Shown: positions 19,303 through 26,882 of the stretch, in pieces
Position numbering within the stretch: the first letter of the stretch is position 1
How the letters are laid out: every line of letters begins with the position of its first letter
Assembly: GCA_003670925.1 (NCBI GenBank)
Contig: QWQG01000152.1
Location: 1 to 57,157, forward strand
Origin: Planctomycetota bacterium
Lineage (GTDB): Bacteria; Planctomycetota; Planctomycetia; Planctomycetales; Planctomycetaceae
Length of the DNA stretch: 57,157 bases
Direction of reading: 5' to 3'
Translations under genes and position numbers: made by a program
The notes under the pieces: generated by a model
Seen by the model: the letters and a program-made list of their open reading frames with translations, nothing else
Told to the model about the DNA's origin: nothing
Databases searched by the model: none

Positions 19303-20733
19303 TTGCCGCTTCCTTTAAAACTCACGCCATTTGAAGAGTACATGCTTTGCGATGATCGTCCCGATTATCCAATGACGGGGTTCGTGCGACTGCAATTCTC
19401 CGGAAAACTGATTTTTCAAGCGATGGAGGCTGCAATTCAGACGGCGACAACCCGGCATCCGCTCCTCCGATCGAGGGTTTGTCGGGATGCAAGGCATGGG
19501 AACTATTGGGTTACCGACGAGACAATTTCAATTCCATTTGAAAGATATTTCGCCAATACCCAACATGAATTTCCGTTGGCTGGGTACATCGATCTTACGC
19601 AAACGGTGGGGACACGGGTCTGGTTGGTGGATCATGAAAGCGGAAGCGATCTGGTTGTGCAGGTGCACCATGCCTGTAGTGATGCAATTGGAAAGTGCCA
19701 ATTTATTGATGATTTGCTGCTATTGTATGCTCGCAATGTCGGTGAACTTGCCCATGACGTTAAACTTCGCCCACTGGACAATCAGCGTCTGCCACTTCGC
19801 AATCAGTTTGGACTGACTTGGGGAAAACTGCTGCATCTACTACCCCGACAAATTCTGGCACTGCGGTTTATCGTGAGCCACTTTCTGCGAAAGGCTGCCC
19901 CCCTAAGACTCCTCGCTGGGGATCAAGTACTGCCGCAGTCTCCCGTGTTCCCTTCAACTTGTATGTTCTATGTGGACAGGCCAGTGACGGCGGGCATCCT
20001 GTCCGAGGCAAAACGGCTTAAGGTCACGGTCAACGACTTGCTTGCTCGGGATCTGTTTTTGGCGATCCAAGAGTGGCGGACGCAGAATGGTGTCAGGTCA
20101 GAAAACGAATGGCTGCGTTTTTTTATGCCAATCAATGAACGCACATCTGAGGACGCGACGCAGTCTGCCGCAAACATCATCAGCGCCGTTTTTCTTGAGC
20201 GAAAACCAAGCCAGCTCACAAATGCGGATACGTTGCTGCAATCCATCAAGGCTGAGATGCAGACTCACAAACGCAGCCACGATGGATTGCTGTTCATTGC
20301 AGCACTGCACATAATAAAACTTATTCCATGTCTTCTGAATCACGTGCTTCATCGTGGTAAATGTGTATCGTCGTGTGTCTTTTCAAACCTAGGTATCATT
20401 CTGGATAGAACACAACTTCCTCGAAAAGACGGCAAGGTCTCCATCGGCGAAACGGTGCTCGAGAAAGTCGATTTTATAGCGCCCTTGCGGCCACTGACAG
20501 CCGCTGCCTTTTGTGTGCATTCCTACGCCGAAAGTCTCACATTAAGTCTGCACTTCGATCCACGCTCAATTTCCAAGCAGCAAGCAAATGAGCTCCTCGA
20601 CGTGTTTGTCAGAAGGATTTACAAGACTCTAAAGAATGCCGATCAAGAGCGAACACAGACTCTGATTCGTGCGGAGCAACTGTCCATGCATGGGCAACAT
20701 TGGGAGACGTCACCACAGACCGGAAACTTGTGA
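19303..20733 (+). CDS. condensation-domain-fold CoA/ACP-dependent acyltransferase
   Basis: A 476-residue stand-alone member of the superfamily containing NRPS condensation domains, wax-ester synthase/DGAT enzymes and chloramphenicol acetyltransferase. The active-site signature HHxxxDxxG is exact: HHACSDAIG at residues 122-130. The start PLKLTPFEEYMLCDDRPDYP resembles the family N-terminus, which supports the TTG at 19303; the next in-frame ATG at 19342 would remove it, and an in-frame stop lies at 19267-19269. The C-terminal half keeps the floor-loop region (SNLG, residues about 363-366). It likely transfers an acyl chain to an alcohol or amine, perhaps in lipid or surface glycolipid synthesis. 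A frameshifted paralogue lies at 31288-32611. It converges on the MDR gene with only 7 bases between stops. Confidence 0.78.
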   Translation: MPLPLKLTPFEEYMLCDDRPDYPMTGFVRLQFSGKLIFQAMEAAIQTATTRHPLLRSRVCRDARHGNYWVTDETISIPFERYFANTQHEFPLAGYIDLTQTVGTRVWLVDHESGSDLVVQVHHACSDAIGKCQFIDDLLLLYARNVGELAHDVKLRPLDNQRLPLRNQFGLTWGKLLHLLPRQILALRFIVSHFLRKAAPLRLLAGDQVLPQSPVFPSTCMFYVDRPVTAGILSEAKRLKVTVNDLLARDLFLAIQEWRTQNGVRSENEWLRFFMPINERTSEDATQSAANIISAVFLERKPSQLTNADTLLQSIKAEMQTHKRSHDGLLFIAALHIIKLIPCLLNHVLHRGKCVSSCVFSNLGIILDRTQLPRKDGKVSIGETVLEKVDFIAPLRPLTAAAFCVHSYAESLTLSLHFDPRSISKQQANELLDVFVRRIYKTLKNADQERTQTLIRAEQLSMHGQHWETSPQTGNL

Positions 20734-20740
20734 TCTTCCG

Positions 20741-21832
20741 TTAGCGTTTTAACACGACTTGGGCGGGATTTATGGCTTTGAATTTGCCTTTGTTCGCTGT
20801 GATCTCGAACGCCTGAGGAACAGATTCAAGGCCGTCGAGCTGGTGGGTAATTGTCGGTCGCAATTGCACTCGGCCCGATGCCACAAGCCGCACGGTATGC
20901 TCGAGATGTGCTTGCGTACTGATATCTGGAAACAGATATCGGAGACTGCGTTCCCGCAGAAGATCGATGTTTATTTCAAACGGTGCGCCAAACCACGAGA
21001 CGCCGATCAGTTTACCGCCAGAGCGAACGGCATCGATGGCCTGACGCACGGTTTCAGTCCCCGCCATGCCTTGTTTTGGACTGCCTCCGGCACATTCAAA
21101 TACGACGTCAGCACCATTGCCTTCGGTCAGATCATGAATTGCCGCGACAACGTCACAGGTGCGCGCGTTCAACGCATGATCGGCTCCCAGTTCTTTGGAA
21201 ACCCGACACGATTCGTCGCGGACATCCACCGTAATGATTCGGCCGGCCCCGCTGAGTCTCGCGATTTGAAGGCACTCCAAACCCATACTGCCTTGGCCGA
21301 AAATAACAACAGAATCACCCATATCCAGCTGAGCAGTTTCGACAGCAGCAACACTATCACTGAGTGACTGCAGACACGCAGCTTCGCTGTCGGAAATACA
21401 ATCATCGACTTTGACTAACGAAATTTCCGGCAGGATGGCGATGTCACTGAAGCAACCCGGCAAGTCAAATCCAATCACTGGACCCTTCCGGCAAAGATAA
21501 CTTCTCTCTGAGAGACACAGCGGACATTTCTCGCAGGGTAATTTTGCCCGTGCCGCGATGCGATCTCCTACTTTAAAACGATGAACTCCTTCGCCGACTT
21601 CCACAATTCTGGCACAGAACTCGTGCCCAAAAAGTTGCACGGGTGCTTCGTTTTCGAGCCTCCGTTTGACGCGATCGTAGGCCAGCGTTGGAATCCCAAA
21701 TGCCAATTGGGCTTCCGTCACACTCGGCTGCACACAAAGCGGCTCAACGAGAACATGGCGCGGCAGGAGTGTCGGGATGGGGACTTCATCTAAACGAAAA
21801 TCACTGAATCCATAAAAACGCCAGGCCCGCAT
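20741..21832 (-). CDS. zinc-type MDR dehydrogenase with altered catalytic site
   Basis: A 363-residue medium-chain dehydrogenase/reductase. The structural-zinc cysteines are complete (C100, C103, C106, C114 in CEKCPLCLSERSYLC). The catalytic GHE is present (H70, E71 in LFGHEFC), and the NAD(P) site is VVIFGQGSMGLECLQIARLSG, typical of sorbitol/threonine/alcohol dehydrogenase-like enzymes. The first catalytic-zinc ligand is unusual: where relatives have a CG(S/T)D motif this protein reads QPSVTEAQLAFG, so the usual Cys is missing. It is the last gene of a four-gene set; the NHL gene ends 12 bases upstream. It probably oxidises a polyol or sugar derivative, but the altered site makes a changed metal or mechanism possible. 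Confidence 0.84.
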   Translation of the reverse strand: MRAWRFYGFSDFRLDEVPIPTLLPRHVLVEPLCVQPSVTEAQLAFGIPTLAYDRVKRRLENEAPVQLFGHEFCARIVEVGEGVHRFKVGDRIAARAKLPCEKCPLCLSERSYLCRKGPVIGFDLPGCFSDIAILPEISLVKVDDCISDSEAACLQSLSDSVAAVETAQLDMGDSVVIFGQGSMGLECLQIARLSGAGRIITVDVRDESCRVSKELGADHALNARTCDVVAAIHDLTEGNGADVVFECAGGSPKQGMAGTETVRQAIDAVRSGGKLIGVSWFGAPFEINIDLLRERSLRYLFPDISTQAHLEHTVRLVASGRVQLRPTITHQLDGLESVPQAFEITANKGKFKAINPAQVVLKR

Positions 21833-21844
21833 TTCCGGAATCCT

Positions 21845-22891
21845 TCAAGATGTTTGGAGAACGAACTTTTGCAGTGTGTGACAACTAGGGGCAACATGCC
21901 CACGGTTGGCTCCTGCTGACCAGACGACTTCCGAAACATACACGTCACCGTATGAGTCGATTCTGATATCGTGGGGCGCAAAGAAATCACCGGGAGCCGT
22001 GGGGGTGTTGCCACCTCCCCATCGTGCCAGCAATTGCCCCTCGGGAGATAGCACACTGATTCGGCCGCCGGTCGCATCAGGCGTAGGCGGGGAAGTGCCT
22101 GGCCACATCCCGGAACGATAGCCGAGTTCCGCGACGAACAGGTTTCCGGCCGCATCAAATGCGACCTGACAAGGCCGAGCCACGTGCGTGCGTTCGCCGC
22201 GAAATTCACCATTGGGAGCGAAAAGCTGAATCCGGCTATTTTCGCGATCAGCCACATGAACCGTTCCGTTGCGATCCACAGCAATCCCATGCGGAACCTG
22301 AAACTGTCCAGGACCTGAACCCGGCTCGCCCCACGAAAACAATAACCGGCCATCCGCCGAAAATTTATGAATCCGAGCGTTGCCATATCCGTCGGCCACG
22401 TAGAGCTCGCCCTCCGGCGACAGGGCCACGTTCGTGGGGAAATTAAACGGCGGCCCACCATGCGTAATCGTGCGATAGTCGATACTAGTGGCCCCCGTAT
22501 CTGACGGTTGTCCGCTAGTTCCCAATTTCCAAATCAAACTTCCATCCGGTGTGAATTTACGAACTGTATGGTCGAGATCGTCTGTGCAATAAACAGCATC
22601 GTCCGGACCAATCGTAATTCCATGCGCTCTGGCAAAAATCCCTGCTTGCCACGAACGCAGGAAACGGCCTTCCCGATCGAACACCAGCACCGGATGCGTG
22701 CCTCGATTGAACACAAAAACATTGTCGCATGAATCGACCGCTACAGCCGAAACCTCCTGCCAAGAGAATTCATCAGGCCGCTGCACCCAGTCCGCAATCG
22801 GGTGATAGGTGAAGCAACCGGAGCCGACCACAGCGCTGGCTTCCTTTGATTCCATCGAAGAATTCACGGGCACGTTTTGAGGTGTTGTCAT
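21845..22891 (-). CDS. NHL-repeat beta-propeller protein
   Basis: A 348-residue six-bladed propeller built of NHL repeats: VAVDSCDNVFVFNRG, ITIGPDDAVYCTDD, VALSPEGELYVADGYGN, IAVDRNGTVHVADREN, VAFDAAGNLFVAELG and IRIDSYGDVYVSE, each about 45-50 residues apart. It resembles the lyase domain of peptidylglycine alpha-amidating enzymes, a resemblance common to bacterial NHL proteins and no proof of that activity. There is no signal peptide at the chosen ATG, so a cytoplasmic location is likely unless the start is wrong. It lies 106 bases after the SMP-30 gene and 12 before the MDR gene, all minus strand. The role may be sugar-lactone or aldehyde hydrolysis like SMP-30, or a binding scaffold. Confidence 0.85.
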   Translation of the reverse strand: MTTPQNVPVNSSMESKEASAVVGSGCFTYHPIADWVQRPDEFSWQEVSAVAVDSCDNVFVFNRGTHPVLVFDREGRFLRSWQAGIFARAHGITIGPDDAVYCTDDLDHTVRKFTPDGSLIWKLGTSGQPSDTGATSIDYRTITHGGPPFNFPTNVALSPEGELYVADGYGNARIHKFSADGRLLFSWGEPGSGPGQFQVPHGIAVDRNGTVHVADRENSRIQLFAPNGEFRGERTHVARPCQVAFDAAGNLFVAELGYRSGMWPGTSPPTPDATGGRISVLSPEGQLLARWGGGNTPTAPGDFFAPHDIRIDSYGDVYVSEVVWSAGANRGHVAPSCHTLQKFVLQTS

Positions 22892-22997
22892 ATCTGAGTC
22901 GGGCAGAATTCATGCTTACCGACATCTCGGCGTGGCGGTTTTGAGTTGTTAACACAGGTTGTTCTTGTCGCAGGCGGCATGTCTGCAGCCGCCGCTC

Positions 22998-24071
22998 CTA
23001 CCGCGGTGGTAAGTGATAGCCTTCGCGATTCACGCGAATCTGGTAGAGACTGGCACCGGCCGTGATGTACAGCAAATTTGAATCTTTTCCACGCCCGAAG
23101 CCAACGTTCGTGGGGATTTCAGTCTTTATATATTCAAGTTCTTTTCCTTCCGGCGAATAAACATAAATCCCCGGGCGGTTTTCCGCGCGCACGGCAACAT
23201 ACAAGTTGCCGTCTTTATCGACAACCAAACCATCCGGCCCGTCAAACGGTGCATAGTTCACTAGCTCTTTGCGAAACTTTGCCGTCCCATCGGCGGCAAG
23301 ATCATAAGCCAACAACGCCATTAGACCTTTCGTGAGTGGAATGTTCACTTTAGTGGATTCTTTTGATTTGGGCGTGGCAAGTCGGTCTATGGCAGTGCCA
23401 CCGTTTTCGTTGCTGACAACGTAGAGCGTTTTCTGATCCGGTGAGACGCAGACGCCGTTGGCTTTTCCAGCGTCAGTGATGATGCGGTGCAGCGTTCCAT
23501 CTGTGTCAATCCGATACACTCCTACAACGGGCTGGTCAATTGGCTCATGACCTAGATATCGCGGATCGCTGAAGTAAACGCGTCCTTTCTCGTCAATTGT
23601 GATGTCATTTGGCGAATTTAGCCTTCGGCCTTCAAATAGACCAGCAATGATTTTTGACTTGCCAGTCTTCATGTCCGTCCGAGTCACGCTGCGACCACCA
23701 TAGTCTGCTCCTTCCGCGACGATCATGTTCCCTGCCGCATCGAATTTAATCCCGTTCGACATCCCACTGGGTGATCGAAAAATCGACGTACTCTTTGTGG
23801 TAGGATCAAACTTCCAGATGAAGCCGGCATCAATCGCTCCGTTCTCATCACGGGCAACGTGTGAGAACGTGATTTCGCTGAAGTACACCATGCCGTCCGG
23901 AGCAACGCTCACGCCTTCCGTCAGCACCTTGGACTCAAACAGTTTTTCCAACTTTGCGTCTGGCGAAACGATTGGTTCCTGTGCGGCCAGTATGCCGCAA
24001 CTGCAGAGCAATCCTAGGAGAATGAGTGAGAATCGGCCGAGCGCACAAAGGTTCCAAGACCAAGTCAGCAT
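22998..24071 (-). CDS. exported SMP-30/gluconolactonase-family protein
   Basis: A 357-residue six-bladed propeller of the SMP-30/LRE family, which hydrolyses sugar lactones with a bound divalent metal. Visible motifs: EGVSVAPDGMVYFSE near the N-terminus, NSPNDITIDEKGRVYFSDPRY, KANGVCVSPDQKTLYVVSNENGG and DGPDGLVVDKDGNLYVAV; the Glu and the Asn/Asp of these motifs match the metal ligands. The N-terminus from the ATG at 24071 (MLTWSWNLCALGRFSLILLG, ending in LAAQ) is a signal peptide, and AAGGA 5 bases upstream supports it; the ATG at 24110 is less likely. It sits 39 bases after the hydroxyacid dehydrogenase gene. Substrate is probably an aldonolactone, which would fit sugar oxidation by the neighbouring dehydrogenases. 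Confidence 0.86.
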   Translation of the reverse strand: MLTWSWNLCALGRFSLILLGLLCSCGILAAQEPIVSPDAKLEKLFESKVLTEGVSVAPDGMVYFSEITFSHVARDENGAIDAGFIWKFDPTTKSTSIFRSPSGMSNGIKFDAAGNMIVAEGADYGGRSVTRTDMKTGKSKIIAGLFEGRRLNSPNDITIDEKGRVYFSDPRYLGHEPIDQPVVGVYRIDTDGTLHRIITDAGKANGVCVSPDQKTLYVVSNENGGTAIDRLATPKSKESTKVNIPLTKGLMALLAYDLAADGTAKFRKELVNYAPFDGPDGLVVDKDGNLYVAVRAENRPGIYVYSPEGKELEYIKTEIPTNVGFGRGKDSNLLYITAGASLYQIRVNREGYHLPPR

Positions 24072-24110
24072 GAGAAATCCTTCGAACAAAAAATGAGGGA
24101 AAAACAACAC

Positions 24111-25166
24111 TTACTTTGGAGCATCGCACAATCTCTTCCACTTTTCAACGAAGCCGGCACGCTCAAGGACTTCAGGATTAACGATGCTTCGCGGAGGCTT
24201 GCCCGCTGAAATGTCGATCATACCTTGGCAGGCGGTCCGCCCGATGTCACGAAATAACTCATCGGTCCATGCAATGCAGTGCGGCGCAAGCAGCACATTA
24301 TCAAACCCGGTAAAGGCGGATGGTGCTGTCAGTGGCTCGACTTCAAAACAATCTAAAGCAGCCCCCGCGATCTGGCGCGAAGTCAGCGCGTCATGCAAGG
24401 CGGTTTCGTCAATAATCCCACCGCGCGCCGTGTTGATCAGATATGCCGTTCGTTTCATCAGGCCAAGTTCGCGTGCTCCGATCAGGTGACGGGTGTGTGC
24501 ATTGAGCGGACAGTGGAGCGAAATAAAGTCGGCCTGCTCAAGTAATTCGTCTAGCGTTACTGCACAAACACCATGAGCACTGAGGGCAGACGCAGATGCA
24601 AACGGATCAAAAACGAGTGGTGGTTTCATTCCGAAACCGGAAAGCAGCCGTACCAGAGCCTGCCCAATCCCTCCAAAACCAATGACTCCTAGCGTCCGAT
24701 CTCGAAGCTCACTTCCCATGTACTGGCTTCGTTCGTCCCATCGTGCTTCACGAACAAGTCGATCTTTCATCCGGAAATGATGTGTCAGGGCTAGCATCCA
24801 ACCAACCGTTGCTTCGGCCACAGGCCGATCAACGGCACCTGAGGTAATGAAAAGCAAAACTTCGGCAGCGGTGCAGGCTTTAACATCAACTCCATCGAAG
24901 CCAACCCCAAAGCGGCCAATCGCCAGTAGTTCGTCACTTTGTGTCAGGCTTTGGGCTGTCACCCGCGGAGTCAGCACAATGACGCCATTCACCCCAGCTA
25001 GCTGCTGCGGTTCAATCTCACTCCTATGCTCTGCAAATTGACTCACCATGATGCGATTGCAAGCGTCAAAGAGTGTCAAGCCAATGTCGCGGTACTTTGT
25101 CGCACCGTGGGCGTCGTAGAAGTCAGCAGTGAGGGCAACTTTGAAGGACGCTGGAGTTTGTGTCAT
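24111..25166 (-). CDS. D-isomer-specific 2-hydroxyacid dehydrogenase
   Basis: A 351-residue NAD(P)-dependent 2-hydroxyacid dehydrogenase (phosphoglycerate/hydroxypyruvate type). The nucleotide motif is LGVIGFGGIGQALVRLL, and the acidic residue of strand 2 is in LVFDPFA. Catalytic residues of the family are visible: R in INTARGGIIDE, E in ALDCFEVEPL, and H in LAPHCIAW. The first domain contains IGRFGVGFDGVDV. I prefer the ATG at 25166 (MTQTPASFKVAL); the frame is open to 25223, where the extra 19 residues match nothing. It is the first gene of the four-gene minus-strand set and may define its promoter region (25167-25260). Confidence 0.88.
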   Translation of the reverse strand: MTQTPASFKVALTADFYDAHGATKYRDIGLTLFDACNRIMVSQFAEHRSEIEPQQLAGVNGVIVLTPRVTAQSLTQSDELLAIGRFGVGFDGVDVKACTAAEVLLFITSGAVDRPVAEATVGWMLALTHHFRMKDRLVREARWDERSQYMGSELRDRTLGVIGFGGIGQALVRLLSGFGMKPPLVFDPFASASALSAHGVCAVTLDELLEQADFISLHCPLNAHTRHLIGARELGLMKRTAYLINTARGGIIDETALHDALTSRQIAGAALDCFEVEPLTAPSAFTGFDNVLLAPHCIAWTDELFRDIGRTACQGMIDISAGKPPRSIVNPEVLERAGFVEKWKRLCDAPK

Positions 25167-25464
25167 CTGTCGGAACCATGCCAGTGGAACATACGTTTCT
25201 GCCGGCTTTGTACAGAATGTCAAGGTCTGATGCCAACGGTCAGAGATGCGATTAGATAGCGTCGGAATACAGTCTCCACAAAATGCTTAGAAAAAAGGGC
25301 TCCCGCGTGGCACACTCCGACGAATGTGTTGCATAACGATGCCAGACTTCACACACTGTGGAAAGTGCAGGCGCTGATGCAAGGCACCTAATCCTCGGGC
25401 CAACGATTAAATCAATTCTTCCCCGCGTGGGCTGCTTGCTTGTGTATTACTGCAGAGGCTAATC

Positions 25465-26556
25465 ATGACAAAGTTTCAGATGATGATCCTTTTTTTGCTG
25501 CTGGCCGTTGGCACTCCACATTCGGTGTCTTCGCAACAACAGCTGCCGCGTCCAAAGTCCAACAAACCGGGGCTGGTTGGTGACCTGAGAGTCGGAGTAC
25601 CCGCGTGGCCAGTGGATGCTGACGAGGGTCGTCCTCAACTGCTTATCCGACAAGAGGAAGACGGGTGGTTCCGTTTTCTCCAGACCTCACTCAGGGAAAC
25701 GCCAGCCAAATCGATCGGTGTTGCTTGTGAGCCAAACCTTGAACCAGTGACGAAAATTATTGCACCCGCAGCAAGCGATCCGCCTCCCCAATTTCCCGGA
25801 AAGCTTTCGGAATGGCATGGCTTTGCCCGATTCGATTTTGAAGTGGACGGCAAACCCGTGCTTGTGGTTGCCCCGAAAGCACCAGCTGCAGGACGTCCAT
25901 GGGTCTGGCACGGGGAATTTTTCGGACACAAGCCCGATCCGGATATTGCACTCCTGAAACTCGGGTTTCACATTGTCTATATGAGTGTACCTGATATGCT
26001 CGGATCTCCGGTTGCGGTGGCGTCTTGGGATAAGTTCTACGAAGAACTTACCTCCAAATACAAGTTTGCAAAACGGGTGGCACTGGTGGGGCTTAGCCGT
26101 GGCGGTTTGTACTGTTACAATTGGGCTTCCGCGAATCCGGACAAGGTGGCCTGCATCTATGCAGACGCTGCGGTATGTGATTTCAAGAGTTGGCCGGGTG
26201 GCAAAGGAAATGGCAAAGGTAGCCCGCATGACTGGAATCTTGTGCTCACACAGTACAGCTTCATCAACGAACAAGAAGCATTAGATTACCAAGGAAACCC
26301 GATTGATTCGTTGGAATCGCTCGCCAAGGCGGGTGTGCCTTTGCTGCATGTCTATGGCGACGCGGACGATGTGGTACCGTGGGAAGAAAACACGGGAATC
26401 GTGGCGGACAGATATCAAGCCCTAGGTGGCTCGATCACGCTGATTGCAAAATCGGGTATTGGACATCATCCTCACGGCTTAGAAGACTCGACGCCGATTG
26501 TCGCATTCATGTCCAAACATTGTCTTGCTCGCAACTTAGAAAACCTCGGCCAGTAG
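25465..26556 (+). CDS. secreted alpha/beta hydrolase (prolyl-oligopeptidase-like)
   Basis: A 363-residue protein with a signal peptide (MTKFQMMILFLLLAVGTPHS). The core is an alpha/beta hydrolase: nucleophile elbow GLSRGGL (S211), acid in GDADDVVP (D299-D302), and histidine candidates in GIGHHPHGL (H334-H337). Residues 145-150 (PWVWHGEFFG) form the planctomycete-type start of this hydrolase group. The protein is paralogous to the C-terminal hydrolase at 48895-49968: both read SRGGLxxYNWAxxNPxKVACI. Substrate unknown; sugar esters or peptides are typical for the group. It stands alone. Confidence 0.82.
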   Translation: MTKFQMMILFLLLAVGTPHSVSSQQQLPRPKSNKPGLVGDLRVGVPAWPVDADEGRPQLLIRQEEDGWFRFLQTSLRETPAKSIGVACEPNLEPVTKIIAPAASDPPPQFPGKLSEWHGFARFDFEVDGKPVLVVAPKAPAAGRPWVWHGEFFGHKPDPDIALLKLGFHIVYMSVPDMLGSPVAVASWDKFYEELTSKYKFAKRVALVGLSRGGLYCYNWASANPDKVACIYADAAVCDFKSWPGGKGNGKGSPHDWNLVLTQYSFINEQEALDYQGNPIDSLESLAKAGVPLLHVYGDADDVVPWEENTGIVADRYQALGGSITLIAKSGIGHHPHGLEDSTPIVAFMSKHCLARNLENLGQ

Positions 26557-26882
26557 ACGTCTTTTCGTGTCCGTAAGTTACAACATGTACCACGCCAAAG
26601 GCCTTGACGGCGAGGTGAATTTCGGCTGGATCTCGCGCGTGACCGGGAATTGCCAGGCGGATCGGGGATCGGTGCAAGAAGTTGGCAACCGCCTCCCGGA
26701 CTGGGACGTTGCTTGCAGCGTACTTAAAATTTTCCTAAAACGTTTAACTGGTTGGTTCGTGATGAAGCTCCGTGGCGCGCGTTCATTGTGCAATGCCACA
26801 ATGTGGAGCCGGGCGAATCAGGTTAAAACTTAGTTCGATGTCTGTTGAATGTGTGGCGAAGCATCGCCTGTGAGGTTTTCGC
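26557..26882. other. gene-free spacer
   Basis: About 325 bases between the hydrolase and the SelD fusion. It contains a plus-strand frame at 26567-26833 with nothing recognisable in it. It could hold the promoter of the fusion gene; no motif is convincing. Confidence 0.35.

Noticed and set aside
26567-26833. An 88-codon frame upstream of the SelD fusion
   Set aside because: No ribosome site of note, no hydrophobic segment and no motif; likely chance.
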